From: Candidatus Schneewindia gallinarum
Lineage (GTDB): Bacteria > Bacillota > Clostridia > Oscillospirales > Ruminococcaceae
Direction: 5' to 3'
Assembly: GCA_904420175.1 (NCBI GenBank)
Contig: CAJFUF010000002.1
Coordinates: 27,892 to 91,891 of the forward strand
DNA: 64,000 nt
The position numbers were made by a program, and so were the translations under genes. Of the stretch, positions 50,552-59,669 are shown piece after piece (the stretch's first letter is position 1; each line of letters starts with the position of its first letter). The notes under the pieces were generated by a model that did no database searches, had not been told where the DNA came from, and saw only the letters and a list, made by a program, of their open reading frames with translations.

Positions 50552-51820
50552 TTACCGCACATAATCAAACTCGAAGTCAAAGATGCGCACCGTATCCCCT
50601 TCCTCGATTCCCATTTCCTCCAGCCTGTCAATAATTCCGCTCAGGCGCAGTACCCGCTGGAAATATTGCAGCGACTCGTAGTCCTCCATATTGACGCCGG
50701 TGAGCACCCGCTCCAGCCACGGCGCATCGATTACATAGGCCGCGTCGTCCGCACGGTGGACGGTAAAAGCCGTGTCCTCCGGAATATCCGGCAGAGGTGC
50801 GGGCTCCGGCTCGTAGACAGTGATGGGGGGCAGCGTCTGGACCTGCCGCCAGACGGCGTGCACCAGGGCGTCCACCCCCTCGGTCGTGGCGGCGGAGATG
50901 GGGAAGAACGGCAGGCCCCTTTCCTCCACAAACCGGCGGAAAGTATCAATCTGCTGCGGTGTGGCGCTGTCGCACTTGTTGGCAGCCACCACCATCGGCC
51001 GGGAGGCAAGGGCGGGGCTGAACCGCTCCAGCTCCTTCATGATCGCCTCAAAATCCTCGGTGGGATCCCGGCCCTCACTGCCGGAGACATCCACCACATG
51101 CACCAGCAGGCGGCAACGCTCCACATGGCGCAAAAACTCGTGTCCGAGGCCCACGCCGTCGCTGGCCCCCTCAATCAGGCCGGGAATGTCCGCCATGACA
51201 AAGCTTTCCTCCTCGGCAACGCGGACCACTCCCAGCATGGGCGACAGGGTGGTAAAGTGGTAGTTTGCAATTTTGGGCCGGGCCGCACTGCACACGGACA
51301 GCAGCGTGGATTTTCCCACATTGGGGAAGCCCACCAACCCCACATCCGCCAGCAGCTTCAGCTCCAGCTGGACCTCATACTCCTCCCCGGCGGTGCCCGG
51401 CTTTGCAAAGCGGGGCACCTGGCGGGTGGCGGTTGCAAAGTGCTGGTTTCCCCAGCCGCCGCGGCCGCCGGACGCCACCTTCACCGGCTCGTCCCCGCTG
51501 ATGTCAGCCAGCAGCCGCCCGGTGGAGGCCTCCCTTACAAGGGTGCCCTTCGGGACCCGGATCACAAGGTTTTGCCCGCTTTTTCCCGTCATACGTTTGC
51601 CGCTGCCGTCCGCACCGTTCTGTGCAAGGAATTTCCGCTTGTAGCGGAAGTCCACCAGGGTGGACAAATTGGTGTCTGCCTGAAACAGTACATCGCCGCC
51701 GCGGCCGCCGTCGCCCCCATCGGGGCCGCCTGCCGCCACATATTTTTCACGGTGGAAGGACACGGCGCCGTTGCCGCCGTTGCCCGCCTTGATTTTAATG
51801 GTTGCCTTATCCACGAACAT
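50552..51820 (-). CDS. obg: Obg-family GTPase
   Basis: Obg (422 aa) is an essential ribosome-assembly GTPase. The glycine-rich Obg fold is at ~1-157 (KAGNGGNGAVSFHREKY, GGDGGRGGDVLFQ). The G domain has G1 GFPNVGKST, G3 DIPGLIEGAS and G4 NKCD, and the C-terminal OCT domain completes the protein. It sits after rplU-prp-rpmA as in most Firmicutes. AAAGGAGGCGG precedes the start. Confidence 0.97.
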   Translation of the reverse strand: MFVDKATIKIKAGNGGNGAVSFHREKYVAAGGPDGGDGGRGGDVLFQADTNLSTLVDFRYKRKFLAQNGADGSGKRMTGKSGQNLVIRVPKGTLVREASTGRLLADISGDEPVKVASGGRGGWGNQHFATATRQVPRFAKPGTAGEEYEVQLELKLLADVGLVGFPNVGKSTLLSVCSAARPKIANYHFTTLSPMLGVVRVAEEESFVMADIPGLIEGASDGVGLGHEFLRHVERCRLLVHVVDVSGSEGRDPTEDFEAIMKELERFSPALASRPMVVAANKCDSATPQQIDTFRRFVEERGLPFFPISAATTEGVDALVHAVWRQVQTLPPITVYEPEPAPLPDIPEDTAFTVHRADDAAYVIDAPWLERVLTGVNMEDYESLQYFQRVLRLSGIIDRLEEMGIEEGDTVRIFDFEFDYVR

Positions 51821-51884
51821 AAAGGCATCCGCCTCCTTTCAGGACGGCCTGTCCTTAGTTTGCCCGGGACAGCCCGTCTTATCG

Positions 51885-51922
51885 AAAAACTGCCCGGGGA
51901 AACTGGTTCCCCGGGCAGTTTT
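51885..51922 (-). terminator. Intrinsic terminator after rpmA
   Basis: AAAACTGCCCGGGGAA and its complement form a long stem with a 4-5-nt loop and TTTTT on the minus strand. Some read-through to obg is likely, as obg has no clear promoter of its own. Confidence 0.85.
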
Positions 51923-51932
51923 GTGTTTTTTC

Positions 51933-52217
51933 TTACTGCTCCACGGTGTAGACGCTGACCTTTTTACGGTCACGGCCCAGCCGCTCGAACTTGACCTTGC
52001 CGTCCACAAGGGCGAACAGGGTGTCGTCAGAGCCACGGCCCACGTTCTCACCGGGATGGATGTGCGTGCCGCGCTGACGGACGAGGATGTTGCCGGCCAC
52101 GCAGTGCTGGCCGTCTGCCTTCTTCACACCGAGACGCTTGGACTCGGAGTCACGTCCGTTTTTGGTGGAACCAACGCCCTTTTTATGGGCAAAAAACTGT
52201 AAGTTTAACTTTAACAT
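51933..52217 (-). CDS. rpmA: 50S ribosomal protein L27 (with Prp-cleaved N-terminal extension)
   Basis: L27 (94 aa) reaches into the peptidyl transferase centre. The N-terminus is [14 protein letters not shown]. The LNLQFF-A site is the known Firmicutes cleavage motif, and the mature protein must start AHKKG to reach the tRNA ends. The core [19 protein letters not shown] is intact. The cleaving protease, Prp, is encoded just upstream. Confidence 0.97.
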   Translation of the reverse strand: MLKLNLQFFAHKKGVGSTKNGRDSESKRLGVKKADGQHCVAGNILVRQRGTHIHPGENVGRGSDDTLFALVDGKVKFERLGRDRKKVSVYTVEQ

Positions 52218-52220
52218 TCT

Positions 52221-52538
52221 TTACACCTCCACAAGTTTGATACCTATCGTTTCGGGATAACCCTCCTCAATCAGCCTGAGCTGCAGAAGAAGGCTTTGAA
52301 ACAGCAGCTCCGTCTTTTCATTTGGAGCGCCCTGCAGTGTAACGGCGACCGTGCCGTTTTCCGCCCGGCTTTCACAGGGGGTTCCGGACAGTTCTGTCAG
52401 CCCGTTGGCCGCCATCTGCACTGCGCTGGTCACCGCGGCGCACACGATGTCTTTTCCCGCATCGTCGTACCCGGCGTGGCCCGTCACCGTACAGCCTGTA
52501 AAGAACCCGTTCTTTTTATAAAACCCAGCAGAAATCAT
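52221..52538 (-). CDS. prp: Ribosomal-processing cysteine protease Prp
   Basis: Prp (105 aa) removes the N-terminal extension of L27. The catalytic His lies in [14 protein letters not shown] and the Cys in [12 protein letters not shown]. The gene is placed between rplU and rpmA, 3 bp before rpmA, the universal arrangement in bacteria with extended L27. Confidence 0.95.
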   Translation of the reverse strand: MISAGFYKKNGFFTGCTVTGHAGYDDAGKDIVCAAVTSAVQMAANGLTELSGTPCESRAENGTVAVTLQGAPNEKTELLFQSLLLQLRLIEEGYPETIGIKLVEV

Positions 52539-52550
52539 CTCCGGCCGTCC

Positions 52551-52859
52551 TTACGCCTTGATTTCGTCAATCTGCACCTTGGTATAGGGCTGTCTGTGTC
52601 CCAGCTTCCGCTTGGAATCCTTCTTGGGACGGTAGGTAAAGACCGTAATTTTCTTTCCCTTTCCGGTTTTGACCGCCTTGCCGGTCACGGTTGCGCCCTT
52701 GATGGGGTTGCCAACCGTCATTTTTCCTTCGTTTTCAACCAGCAAAACCTCGTCAAAAACGACTTCGGCGCCGTCAGCAACATTCAGCTTCTCGACAAAA
52801 ATGATGTCGCCCTGCTGAACCTTGTACTGCTTTCCGCCGGTCTTAATAACTGCGTACAT
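52551..52859 (-). CDS. rplU: 50S ribosomal protein L21
   Basis: L21 (102 aa) starts MYAVIKTGGKQYKVQ and ends with the basic YRPKKDSKRKLGHRQ segment followed by YTKVQIDEI. The ATG at 52859 follows AGGCAGGTG; the frame open to 52973 includes the leader. It is the first gene of the rplU-prp-rpmA unit. Confidence 0.97.
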   Translation of the reverse strand: MYAVIKTGGKQYKVQQGDIIFVEKLNVADGAEVVFDEVLLVENEGKMTVGNPIKGATVTGKAVKTGKGKKITVFTYRPKKDSKRKLGHRQPYTKVQIDEIKA

Positions 52860-52938
52860 GAATGGAAGCACCTGCCTCTTTCTTTCAGACTCGCTACTAT
52901 GGGGCGGGCATAGCCACTTAAAGCCCCTAATATGCGGC
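52860..52938 (-). promoter_or_regulatory. Putative L21 leader (autoregulatory 5' UTR of rplU)
   Basis: The ~79-nt leader contains a hairpin with GGGGC (52927-52923) pairing GCCCC (52905-52901) around an inner GGCUAUGCC stem, followed by a purine-rich GUCUGAAAGAAAGAGGCAGG stretch before the start. Its length, position and hairpin resemble the Firmicutes L21 leader RNA. A covariance search is needed to confirm. Confidence 0.55.
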
Positions 52939-52944
52939 CTTATC

Positions 52945-52973
52945 ATCATAGCACAACTTTTCCCGGTTGTCAA
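52945..52973 (-). promoter_or_regulatory. Promoter for rplU-prp-rpmA
   Basis: On the minus strand TTGACA (52973-52968), 17 bases, TATGAT (52950-52945). Confidence 0.9.
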
Positions 52974-52992
52974 ACTGTTTTTGCAGGAAGTC

Positions 52993-53844
52993 CTACAGTC
53001 CGGCGCGCATTTTTGCGGCGGTCAGGGTGTTTTTCATCAGCATGGTGATGGTCATGGGGCCCACGCCGCCCGGCACCGGCGTAATTTGAGAGCAGACCGC
53101 CTCGCAGGAGACGAAATCCGCGTCGCCGCACAGCTTACCGTCCGGAAGCCTGGAGGTGCCCACATCGATCACCACGGCGCCTTTTTTCAGCATGTCCCCC
53201 GTCAGGAACTTCGGACGGCCGATGGCCACCACCACCACGTCCGCACGACGCACCACGTCCGCCAGGTCCTTCGTCCGGGAGTGGCAGATGGTGACTGTGG
53301 CGTTTTTGTGAAGCAGCAGCATGGCCATGGGCTTGCCCACAATGTTGCTGCGGCCGATGACCACACACTCCTTCCCCTCAAGTTCCACCCCGCTGCGCTC
53401 CAGCAGTTCAATGACACCCGCGGGGGTGCAGGGCACAAACCGGTAGTCCCCGATCATGATTCTGCCCACATTGACCGGGTGGAACGCGTCCACATCCTTG
53501 TCCGGGTCAATGGCGGCAATTACGCTCTGCTCGTCAATCTGCCGGGGCAGCGGCAGCTGGACAAGGATGCCGTGGATACGCTCGTCCCCGTTCAGCCGTT
53601 TTACCAGTTCCAAAAGCTGCTCCTGCGTGGTGTCGGCAGGCAGCGTATGTTCCTCGGAATAATAGCCGAGTTCCTCACAGGCGCGCTTTTTGTTGCGCAC
53701 ATATACCTTGCTTGCCGGGTCGTCCCCCACCAGCACCACTGCAAGGCCGGGCACCACGTCCTGTTCCTTCAGCCGGGCCGTCTCCTCCTTCAGTTCCGCC
53801 CGGATGGCGGCGGAAATTTCCTTTCCACTAATCAGCTGAGCCAT
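52993..53844 (-). CDS. folD: Methylenetetrahydrofolate dehydrogenase/cyclohydrolase
   Basis: FolD (283 aa) interconverts methylene-, methenyl- and formyl-tetrahydrofolate. The YVRNKKRACEELG segment carries the catalytic Tyr and Lys, and ILVQLPLP, PDKDVDAFHPVNVG, the dinucleotide site VVIGRSNIVGKPMAMLL and PVPGGVGPMTITML are all present. It overlaps the lgt 3' end by 17 bp and ends the ymfF-ymfH-lgt-folD run. Confidence 0.97.
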   Translation of the reverse strand: MAQLISGKEISAAIRAELKEETARLKEQDVVPGLAVVLVGDDPASKVYVRNKKRACEELGYYSEEHTLPADTTQEQLLELVKRLNGDERIHGILVQLPLPRQIDEQSVIAAIDPDKDVDAFHPVNVGRIMIGDYRFVPCTPAGVIELLERSGVELEGKECVVIGRSNIVGKPMAMLLLHKNATVTICHSRTKDLADVVRRADVVVVAIGRPKFLTGDMLKKGAVVIDVGTSRLPDGKLCGDADFVSCEAVCSQITPVPGGVGPMTITMLMKNTLTAAKMRAGL

Positions 53845-54811
53845 GGTTTCTCTCCTTCTTGTCCGCTTTTTTCTTTTTCAGCGCCTGCTGCTTCTGTTCC
53901 GCTTCCTGCAGACGCTGTTTCGACTGCTCTGTCTGTACATACAGCAGCACGGGAATATTCTGCTCACGTTTTTTCTTAATCCGAATGCGTGCATAGATAA
54001 TCAGGCCCAGCGCCACAACCGCGCAGGCAAAGCCCAGCACCTGCGACACCCGGACGGGCCCCCACATGAGGCTGTCCGTCCGCAGGCCCTCAATCACGCC
54101 GCGGCCAAAGCCGTACCAGCCGATATAGGCAACCGCGATCTCCCCGTCAAAGCGACGGTGCTTAAACAGAACTATCAGCAGTGCAAGCCCCAAAAAGCAC
54201 CACAGCGACTCATACAAAAAGCAGGGATGCACCGGCACGGACGGGTCCACCGTGATTCCCTGTGCGGCCAATGCCGCCTGATTGCGCGTGAGGTAGGCCT
54301 GTATCCGCTCGCTGGTCATGCCCCACGGCAGGGTGGTATTGCTGCCGAACGCCTCGTGGTTCATAAAATTGCCCCAACGGCCGATGGCCTGCCCCGCGAT
54401 GACGCCGATAACCATCACATCCGTTACCGGGCGCAGGGGGATTTTCTTCTTTTTACACACCACAAGCGCAGTAATCAGGCCCGCGATGATACCCCCGTAG
54501 ATGGCAAGGCCCCCCTCCCACACGCGGAAGATTTTCATGGGATCGGCGCTGAATTCGTCCCAGGCGAACACCACGTAGTAAATCCGTGCGCCAATCACGC
54601 CGAAAATCACCGCCAACAGGCCCACATCGAGGATGTCGTCCTCTGTAATTCCGGCTTTTTTGCTGAAGTGGTATGCCAGCAGGATCCCCACCACCATGCC
54701 CACCGCAATGATGATGCCGTACCAGCGGACCGTCAGCCCGCCAATGGTGAAAGCCACAGGGTTGACGGGAATGGACAGGCCCAGCCCGGGAAACTCCAAT
54801 ACATTTGACAT
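53828..54811 (-). CDS. lgt: Prolipoprotein diacylglyceryl transferase
   Basis: Lgt (327 aa) attaches diacylglycerol to the lipobox cysteine of pre-lipoproteins such as those at 20119 and 37846. Seven helices are predicted. The signature GQAIGRWGNFMNHEAFG (~139-155) and the late YGFGRGVIEGLRTDSL are conserved. The C-terminal ~40 residues form an unusual Lys/Gln-rich charged tail. Confidence 0.96.
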   Translation of the reverse strand: MSNVLEFPGLGLSIPVNPVAFTIGGLTVRWYGIIIAVGMVVGILLAYHFSKKAGITEDDILDVGLLAVIFGVIGARIYYVVFAWDEFSADPMKIFRVWEGGLAIYGGIIAGLITALVVCKKKKIPLRPVTDVMVIGVIAGQAIGRWGNFMNHEAFGSNTTLPWGMTSERIQAYLTRNQAALAAQGITVDPSVPVHPCFLYESLWCFLGLALLIVLFKHRRFDGEIAVAYIGWYGFGRGVIEGLRTDSLMWGPVRVSQVLGFACAVVALGLIIYARIRIKKKREQNIPVLLYVQTEQSKQRLQEAEQKQQALKKKKADKKERNHGSAD

Positions 54812-54813
54812 CC

Positions 54814-56091
54814 CTATTCCTCCTTTAAGGGTTCGATAACTGACAGGCAGCTGAACTGCTCCAGCAGATGATCGGCAAGGTATGCCTGCGCATCCTCCAC
54901 AGTCAGTGCGGACAGGATGCTGATGCCGTCGAACAGGCCGCCGCCCACAAACTCCATCTGCAGCATGTTGGTGGCCACTGCCTCCATACTGCCAAGCTGG
55001 GCCACACTCTGGCCATACAGAACCCTTCTGGCCCGGTCAAAGTCCACAGCACTGATCCCCTCTTTACGCAAGCGGGCTGTTTCCTCCAATATGGCCCGCT
55101 GCACCGCATCGGGGTCCTTCGTCTCCCCGCCGATAATCTCCGTGAAATAGCCCCGGCCGGAGAACACCTCCGTCTCAAACGGCTGGCTTAAAAGCCCCTG
55201 GTCGTGCAGGCGGCAGTAGAGGGCGCTGCCCTCCCCAAACAGCAGTTCCATCACAAGCCCTGCGGTAATTTCCCTGCGGATGTCTACCTCCTCCCCGGCG
55301 GGCTCCTTAAAGCCCAGCTGGAACAGGTTGTTGGATACAGGGAACCGGGCGGATACCCGGCGCTCTACCACCTCGCGCGGCTCCGGCGGGACATAGGAAA
55401 TGACCTTTTGACCGCGGCGGCCCTTGGCGTTCTTTTTTACAAGCTCCATCACCCGTGCGGGGTCGATGTTCCCGGCGATGGACAGCACCATGTTCCCGGG
55501 ATTATAAAAAGTGTTGTAGCAGCGGTACAGCAGCTTGTCAGTGATGTGGGAAATGCTTTCCTTCGTGCCTGCAATGTCGGTTTTCACCGGCAGGTTGTGG
55601 TACAGCCCGCCCAGCAGCCGGAAAAACACCTGCCAGCCGGGATTGTCGTCGTACATGGTGATTTCCTGGCCGATGATGCCCTGCTCCTTCTGCACCGTCT
55701 CCGCTGTAAAGTACGGGGAGGTGACAAAGTCCAGCAGGATGTCCAGTGACTCGTCAATATTGTCGCTGGCGGAGAACAGGTAGCAGGTCTTATCAAATGA
55801 GGTATAGGCATTGGCCGAAGCGCCGGTTTTGCCGAACCGCTCAAAAGCGTCCTGTTCCTCGCTTTCGAACAGCTTGTGCTCCAGAAAATGGGCAATGCCT
55901 GCCGGAACCTCGGTAAATTCTTTCTCGCTTTCCAGACGGAAGCGGTAATCCTGCGAACCGTATTTTGCCCCGTACAGCGCATAGACACTGCGGTAGCGGC
56001 TATCCGGGTACAGCAGAACCGTCAGCCCTGTCTCGTCCACAAGGCGCAGATACTCCATACCCAGTTTTTCGTTTCTTATCTGTTCACGCAT
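54814..56091 (-). CDS. ymfH: M16 zinc peptidase, YmfH-like
   Basis: The protein (425 aa) is an M16 family peptidase with the inverted zinc motif HFLEH (in GIAHFLEHKLFE, ~65-76). It forms a pair with the upstream YmfF-like protein, which lacks the motif. In Bacillus the ymfF-ymfH pair lies in an operon linked to EF-P modification and other peptide handling. The start overlaps the ymfF stop (TAATG). Confidence 0.92.
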   Translation of the reverse strand: MREQIRNEKLGMEYLRLVDETGLTVLLYPDSRYRSVYALYGAKYGSQDYRFRLESEKEFTEVPAGIAHFLEHKLFESEEQDAFERFGKTGASANAYTSFDKTCYLFSASDNIDESLDILLDFVTSPYFTAETVQKEQGIIGQEITMYDDNPGWQVFFRLLGGLYHNLPVKTDIAGTKESISHITDKLLYRCYNTFYNPGNMVLSIAGNIDPARVMELVKKNAKGRRGQKVISYVPPEPREVVERRVSARFPVSNNLFQLGFKEPAGEEVDIRREITAGLVMELLFGEGSALYCRLHDQGLLSQPFETEVFSGRGYFTEIIGGETKDPDAVQRAILEETARLRKEGISAVDFDRARRVLYGQSVAQLGSMEAVATNMLQMEFVGGGLFDGISILSALTVEDAQAYLADHLLEQFSCLSVIEPLKEE

Positions 56092-57368
56092 TACTGCTCC
56101 TCCTTTCCGCTTAAGAGATAGACGGTGTCAAGGCTCAGGCTCCGTGCGGCCTGCACCACCTGTTCGGCAGTAACTGCCTCAATCCTGTCGGCCATGTCGG
56201 AGGGGGACGTCTGCTCCCCGTCGTAGATACAGCCGAAATACCAGTTTTCAAGCCGGCTGATAGAATCGGGAACGCCGTAAAAAGCATTCTTCAACGCTGT
56301 TTTTGCGTCCTTTAGCTCCTCCGCCGTGAATGCGCCGTTTTTCATGTCCTCCAGCTGCTTTAAAATTTCCTGTTCCGCACGGTGTGCATTCTCCCGCTCC
56401 ACGCCGGAGTCCACAATGACAATGCCCTTCTGCCGGTCGTACCGGGAAGCGCAGTAGTAACAAAGGCTCAGTTTTTCGCGCACGTTCATAAACAGCTTGC
56501 TGGTGGGCAGTGCGCCGTACATTGCCAGCATCACGCGCATGGCGTCGCCCAGGTTGTGGCCGGAGCTTACCGTGCTGCGGAAACCGAGGCACAGCTTGCC
56601 CTGCTTGACGTCCAGCTGTTCGTTCACACGGCGGACGGTATCCGCACTGAGCTTCACATGGTCGGACAGCGGCGCGGTGTCCCGCGGCTTGACGCCGCCG
56701 AAAGTTTTTTCAAACAGGCGGGCGGCCGGCTCCTGCTCAAAATTGCCGCACAGCATAATCTCAATATGCGCGCATTTTAACAGCCCGTAATAGCAGGCGG
56801 CTGCATCCGCCGGCGTCAGCGCGCGCACCGTCTCCGGTTCGCCCAGTTTGTTGACGCTGTAATTTTCGTCCTTACACATGGCGCCGATAAGCTGTTTGAC
56901 CGCATAGGAACGTTTGTCGTTAATTTCCGCCTCGATCTGCTCAATGAGGTTGGCCTTTGCCGTTTCAACCTGTCTTTCAGGGAATGCGCCGTTTTCAATA
57001 TGGGGGTCAAGAATCAGGGAAATCAGCAGCTCTGCCGCATCGGTAAAGGCCGCGTCCCCGTTCAGGGTGAACCGGTCCGAGAGGGTGCTGACCGACAGGG
57101 ATAGCACCTGCGTCTCCCCAAAGCGTTTGACATCGGTGTCAAGGCTGGCGCCGTACAGCTCATCCAGGCGAAGATTCAGCGCGCGCAGATCCTCATACTC
57201 CCCCCCGCCAAGGCGCAGGATGTGCGGTAGCAGTGCAAACCCGGAGGCGGTCTGTTTCTTTAACGGGACAAGAAACAGCACGGAGGCCCGCGCAAATTTA
57301 AATTTATCATCCCTGATGAAATTGATATGGATGTCTTTTCCTATCTGCTTGCGTATCAATTGACTCAT
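56091..57368 (-). CDS. ymfF: M16-like protein without zinc motif, YmfF-like
   Basis: The protein (425 aa) has the two-domain M16 fold (FALLPHILRLGGGEYEDLRAL in place of the HxxEH region, GPE-like EYGASLDTDVKR stretch read as ELYGASLDTDVKR) but no zinc-binding residues. It is therefore a non-catalytic partner of the next gene product. The lengths are equal (425 aa each), which fits an obligate heterodimer. TGAGTCA-type spacing and no strong ribosome site are visible upstream. Confidence 0.9.
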   Translation of the reverse strand: MSQLIRKQIGKDIHINFIRDDKFKFARASVLFLVPLKKQTASGFALLPHILRLGGGEYEDLRALNLRLDELYGASLDTDVKRFGETQVLSLSVSTLSDRFTLNGDAAFTDAAELLISLILDPHIENGAFPERQVETAKANLIEQIEAEINDKRSYAVKQLIGAMCKDENYSVNKLGEPETVRALTPADAAACYYGLLKCAHIEIMLCGNFEQEPAARLFEKTFGGVKPRDTAPLSDHVKLSADTVRRVNEQLDVKQGKLCLGFRSTVSSGHNLGDAMRVMLAMYGALPTSKLFMNVREKLSLCYYCASRYDRQKGIVIVDSGVERENAHRAEQEILKQLEDMKNGAFTAEELKDAKTALKNAFYGVPDSISRLENWYFGCIYDGEQTSPSDMADRIEAVTAEQVVQAARSLSLDTVYLLSGKEEQ

Positions 57369-57483
57369 TTAGCACCTCTGCTGTGTTGATGTAGGGCCCC
57401 CGCCGGGGCAACGGATGGAACGGCCATACGTTTGCAATAGTATACCACATTTTTCCCCTATTTTCCATTTCAGCGCACAAAAG

Positions 57484-57515
57484 GACAGAGCGGGAGAATT
57501 TTCTCCCGCTCTGTC
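57484..57515 (-). terminator. Probable intrinsic terminator after lysC
   Basis: GACAGAGCGGGAGAA and its complement form a 15-bp stem with a tiny loop. On the minus strand it is followed by CCTTTTG, a short T run. Confidence 0.75.
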
Positions 57516-57523
57516 TCGCTCAT

Positions 57524-58735
57524 TTATTCCCTGTCCAAAAAGGCTGCATGGATGGCGGAAACGGCCCGGTCCGCATCCTGCCGGTCAATGAGTACGGAAA
57601 TTTTAATTTCGCTGGTGGAGATCATCTGGATGTTGATGCCCGCCTCACTCAGCGCCTCGAACATGGTGGAGGCCACACCGGGGTGGGACTGCATGCCCGC
57701 ACCCACGATGGATACCTTGGAAACGGTATCGTCCCAGTGCACATCGGAAGCGCCGAACGTCTCCTTATGGCTTTCCAGTATGTCCACTGCGGCGTCCTTG
57801 TCCGCCAGCGGCACGGTAAAGCTGATGTCCTTGGAGCCGTCGCGCCCGATGGACTGCAGGATAATGTCCACGTTGATCCTCTTGGATGCAAGCAGGGAGA
57901 AAATTTTATATGCCACGCCGGGCTGATCCGGCACCTTCAAAACTGAGATGCGGGCGATGTCGCTGTCCTTTGCCACGCCCTTGATTAACGTTTTTTCCAC
58001 CTTCGTTACCTCCTTCACCTTGGTGCCCGGCAGCCTTTCCAGACTGGACAGAACCTCCAGGTTTACTCTGTATTTTTTCGCCATTTCAACGGAACGGTTG
58101 TGCAGCACCTGCGCGCCCAGTGTCGCAAGCTCCAGCATTTCGTCAAACGTGATTTCCTGAAGCTTTCTTGCGTTTTCCACCTTGCGGGGGTCGGCGGTAT
58201 ACACGCCGTCCACGTCGGTGTAAATTTGGCACAGGTCCGCCTTCAGTGCAGCCGCCAGCGCCACGGCGCTGGTGTCCGACCCGCCGCGGCCCAGCGTGGT
58301 GATGTCGTCGTAGCGGTTAATGCCCTGGAAGCCCGCCACCACCACAATGTTCCGCTTGCTAATCTCATTTTCAATCCGCTCGGTATCGATGCGCTTAATG
58401 CGTGCCGACCCGTGGTTGGAGTCGGTTTTCATCCCCGCCTGCCAGCCGGTCAGCGACTTGACCGGGAAGCCCAGAGACTCGATGGCCATGGCCAGCAGCG
58501 CGATGGAGATCTGCTCCCCGGTGGAAAGCAGCACATCCATCTCCCGTTTGGAGGCGCGGGGGTTGATTTCCTTCGCCTTGACAATCAAATCGTCTGTGGT
58601 ATCGCCCTGTGCGGACACCACCACCACCACGTCGTTCCCCTGCGAGTAGGTGTCCGTCACCCTGCGGGCCACATTCAGTACCCGCTCGGCGTTGGCGACG
58701 GAGCTGCCGCCGAATTTTTGTACAATGATTCCCAT
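57524..58735 (-). CDS. lysC: Aspartate kinase
   Basis: This monofunctional aspartokinase (403 aa) makes aspartyl phosphate for lysine, threonine and methionine. The start IIVQKFGGSSVANAERV, the GRGGSDTSAVALAAAL segment and two C-terminal ACT repeats (~265-403) are typical of feedback-inhibited enzymes. ATG at 58735 follows AAGGAGAG. It ends the ACT-hom-thrB-lysC unit, so threonine feedback is likely. Confidence 0.96.
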   Translation of the reverse strand: MGIIVQKFGGSSVANAERVLNVARRVTDTYSQGNDVVVVVSAQGDTTDDLIVKAKEINPRASKREMDVLLSTGEQISIALLAMAIESLGFPVKSLTGWQAGMKTDSNHGSARIKRIDTERIENEISKRNIVVVAGFQGINRYDDITTLGRGGSDTSAVALAAALKADLCQIYTDVDGVYTADPRKVENARKLQEITFDEMLELATLGAQVLHNRSVEMAKKYRVNLEVLSSLERLPGTKVKEVTKVEKTLIKGVAKDSDIARISVLKVPDQPGVAYKIFSLLASKRINVDIILQSIGRDGSKDISFTVPLADKDAAVDILESHKETFGASDVHWDDTVSKVSIVGAGMQSHPGVASTMFEALSEAGINIQMISTSEIKISVLIDRQDADRAVSAIHAAFLDRE

Positions 58736-58757
58736 AAAACCACTCTCCTTACTTTGC

Positions 58758-59657
58758 CTAGATCCCAATGTGCCTGACGGTGGCGCCTGTGTTGTCCACA
58801 TGGTGGATGCGCAGGCGGTAGCTGTCCAGCCCGCGCTCTTTCAAAAGTGCCGCGGCGCGCTGCTCGAACAGGTCGTCGGCACTGTCCACAATGGCCATGA
58901 TGGTGGGGCCTGCGCCGCTGACATACACGCCGTAGGCGCCAAGCTCATACGCCAGGTCAAACACCTTATCCGCCCCGGGGATAAGCCCCAGCCGGTAGGG
59001 CTGGTGCAGCCGGTCGTCCACTGCGACCCGCAGGTTCTGCAGGTTGCCGGAATACAGCGACACGCTTGCCAGCGCCGCACGGGAAAGGTTGAACACCGCG
59101 TCCTTGTGGCTGACCATCTCGGGCAGGGCTGCGCGCGCCTTTTTGGTGCTCAGCTCAAAGTTCGGGATGAACGCCGCAAATTTGACGCCGGTGTGGATCT
59201 CCTGTTTGACATAGTAGACGCGCTTCCCCTCCAGCGCCGAGGTGACAAGCCCGCCCAGCAGTGCCGGCGCCACGTTGTCCGGGTGCCCCTCCAGCACGCA
59301 GGCGTAGTGGATAATCTCGTCCTGCGGGATGGGGCCGCCCATCAGGGTGTTGGCGCCCAGCAGGCCCGCAATGATGCAGGCCGAGCTGCTGCCAAGGCCC
59401 CTGGTCAGCGGGATGTCGTTCTTTTGGGTGATACGGAGCCCGGGGAAGGCACGGCCGCACTCCGCATACAGGCGGCGCGCCGTGTCGTATATCAGGTTGC
59501 TTTCATCGGTGGGGATGACAATGTCGTCCATGGACTGGATAATGAGGCCGTCATGCTCCTCCATCCAGACATAATTATACAGATCCAGCGCAAGGCCCAG
59601 CGAATCGAAGCCGGAGCCAATATTGGCGCTGGTGGCAGGGATTTTCAGTTCCAGCAT
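58758..59657 (-). CDS. thrB: Homoserine kinase
   Basis: This GHMP kinase (299 aa) phosphorylates homoserine. The ATP site PLTRGLGSSSACIIAGL (~85-101), the N-terminal PATSANIGSGFDSLG and the C-terminal VSGAGPTIMAIV are present. It follows hom by 12 bp, with GGAGATAAA upstream. A threonine synthase gene is not in the window. Confidence 0.96.
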   Translation of the reverse strand: MLELKIPATSANIGSGFDSLGLALDLYNYVWMEEHDGLIIQSMDDIVIPTDESNLIYDTARRLYAECGRAFPGLRITQKNDIPLTRGLGSSSACIIAGLLGANTLMGGPIPQDEIIHYACVLEGHPDNVAPALLGGLVTSALEGKRVYYVKQEIHTGVKFAAFIPNFELSTKKARAALPEMVSHKDAVFNLSRAALASVSLYSGNLQNLRVAVDDRLHQPYRLGLIPGADKVFDLAYELGAYGVYVSGAGPTIMAIVDSADDLFEQRAAALLKERGLDSYRLRIHHVDNTGATVRHIGI

Positions 59658-59669
59658 GTTTTATCTCCT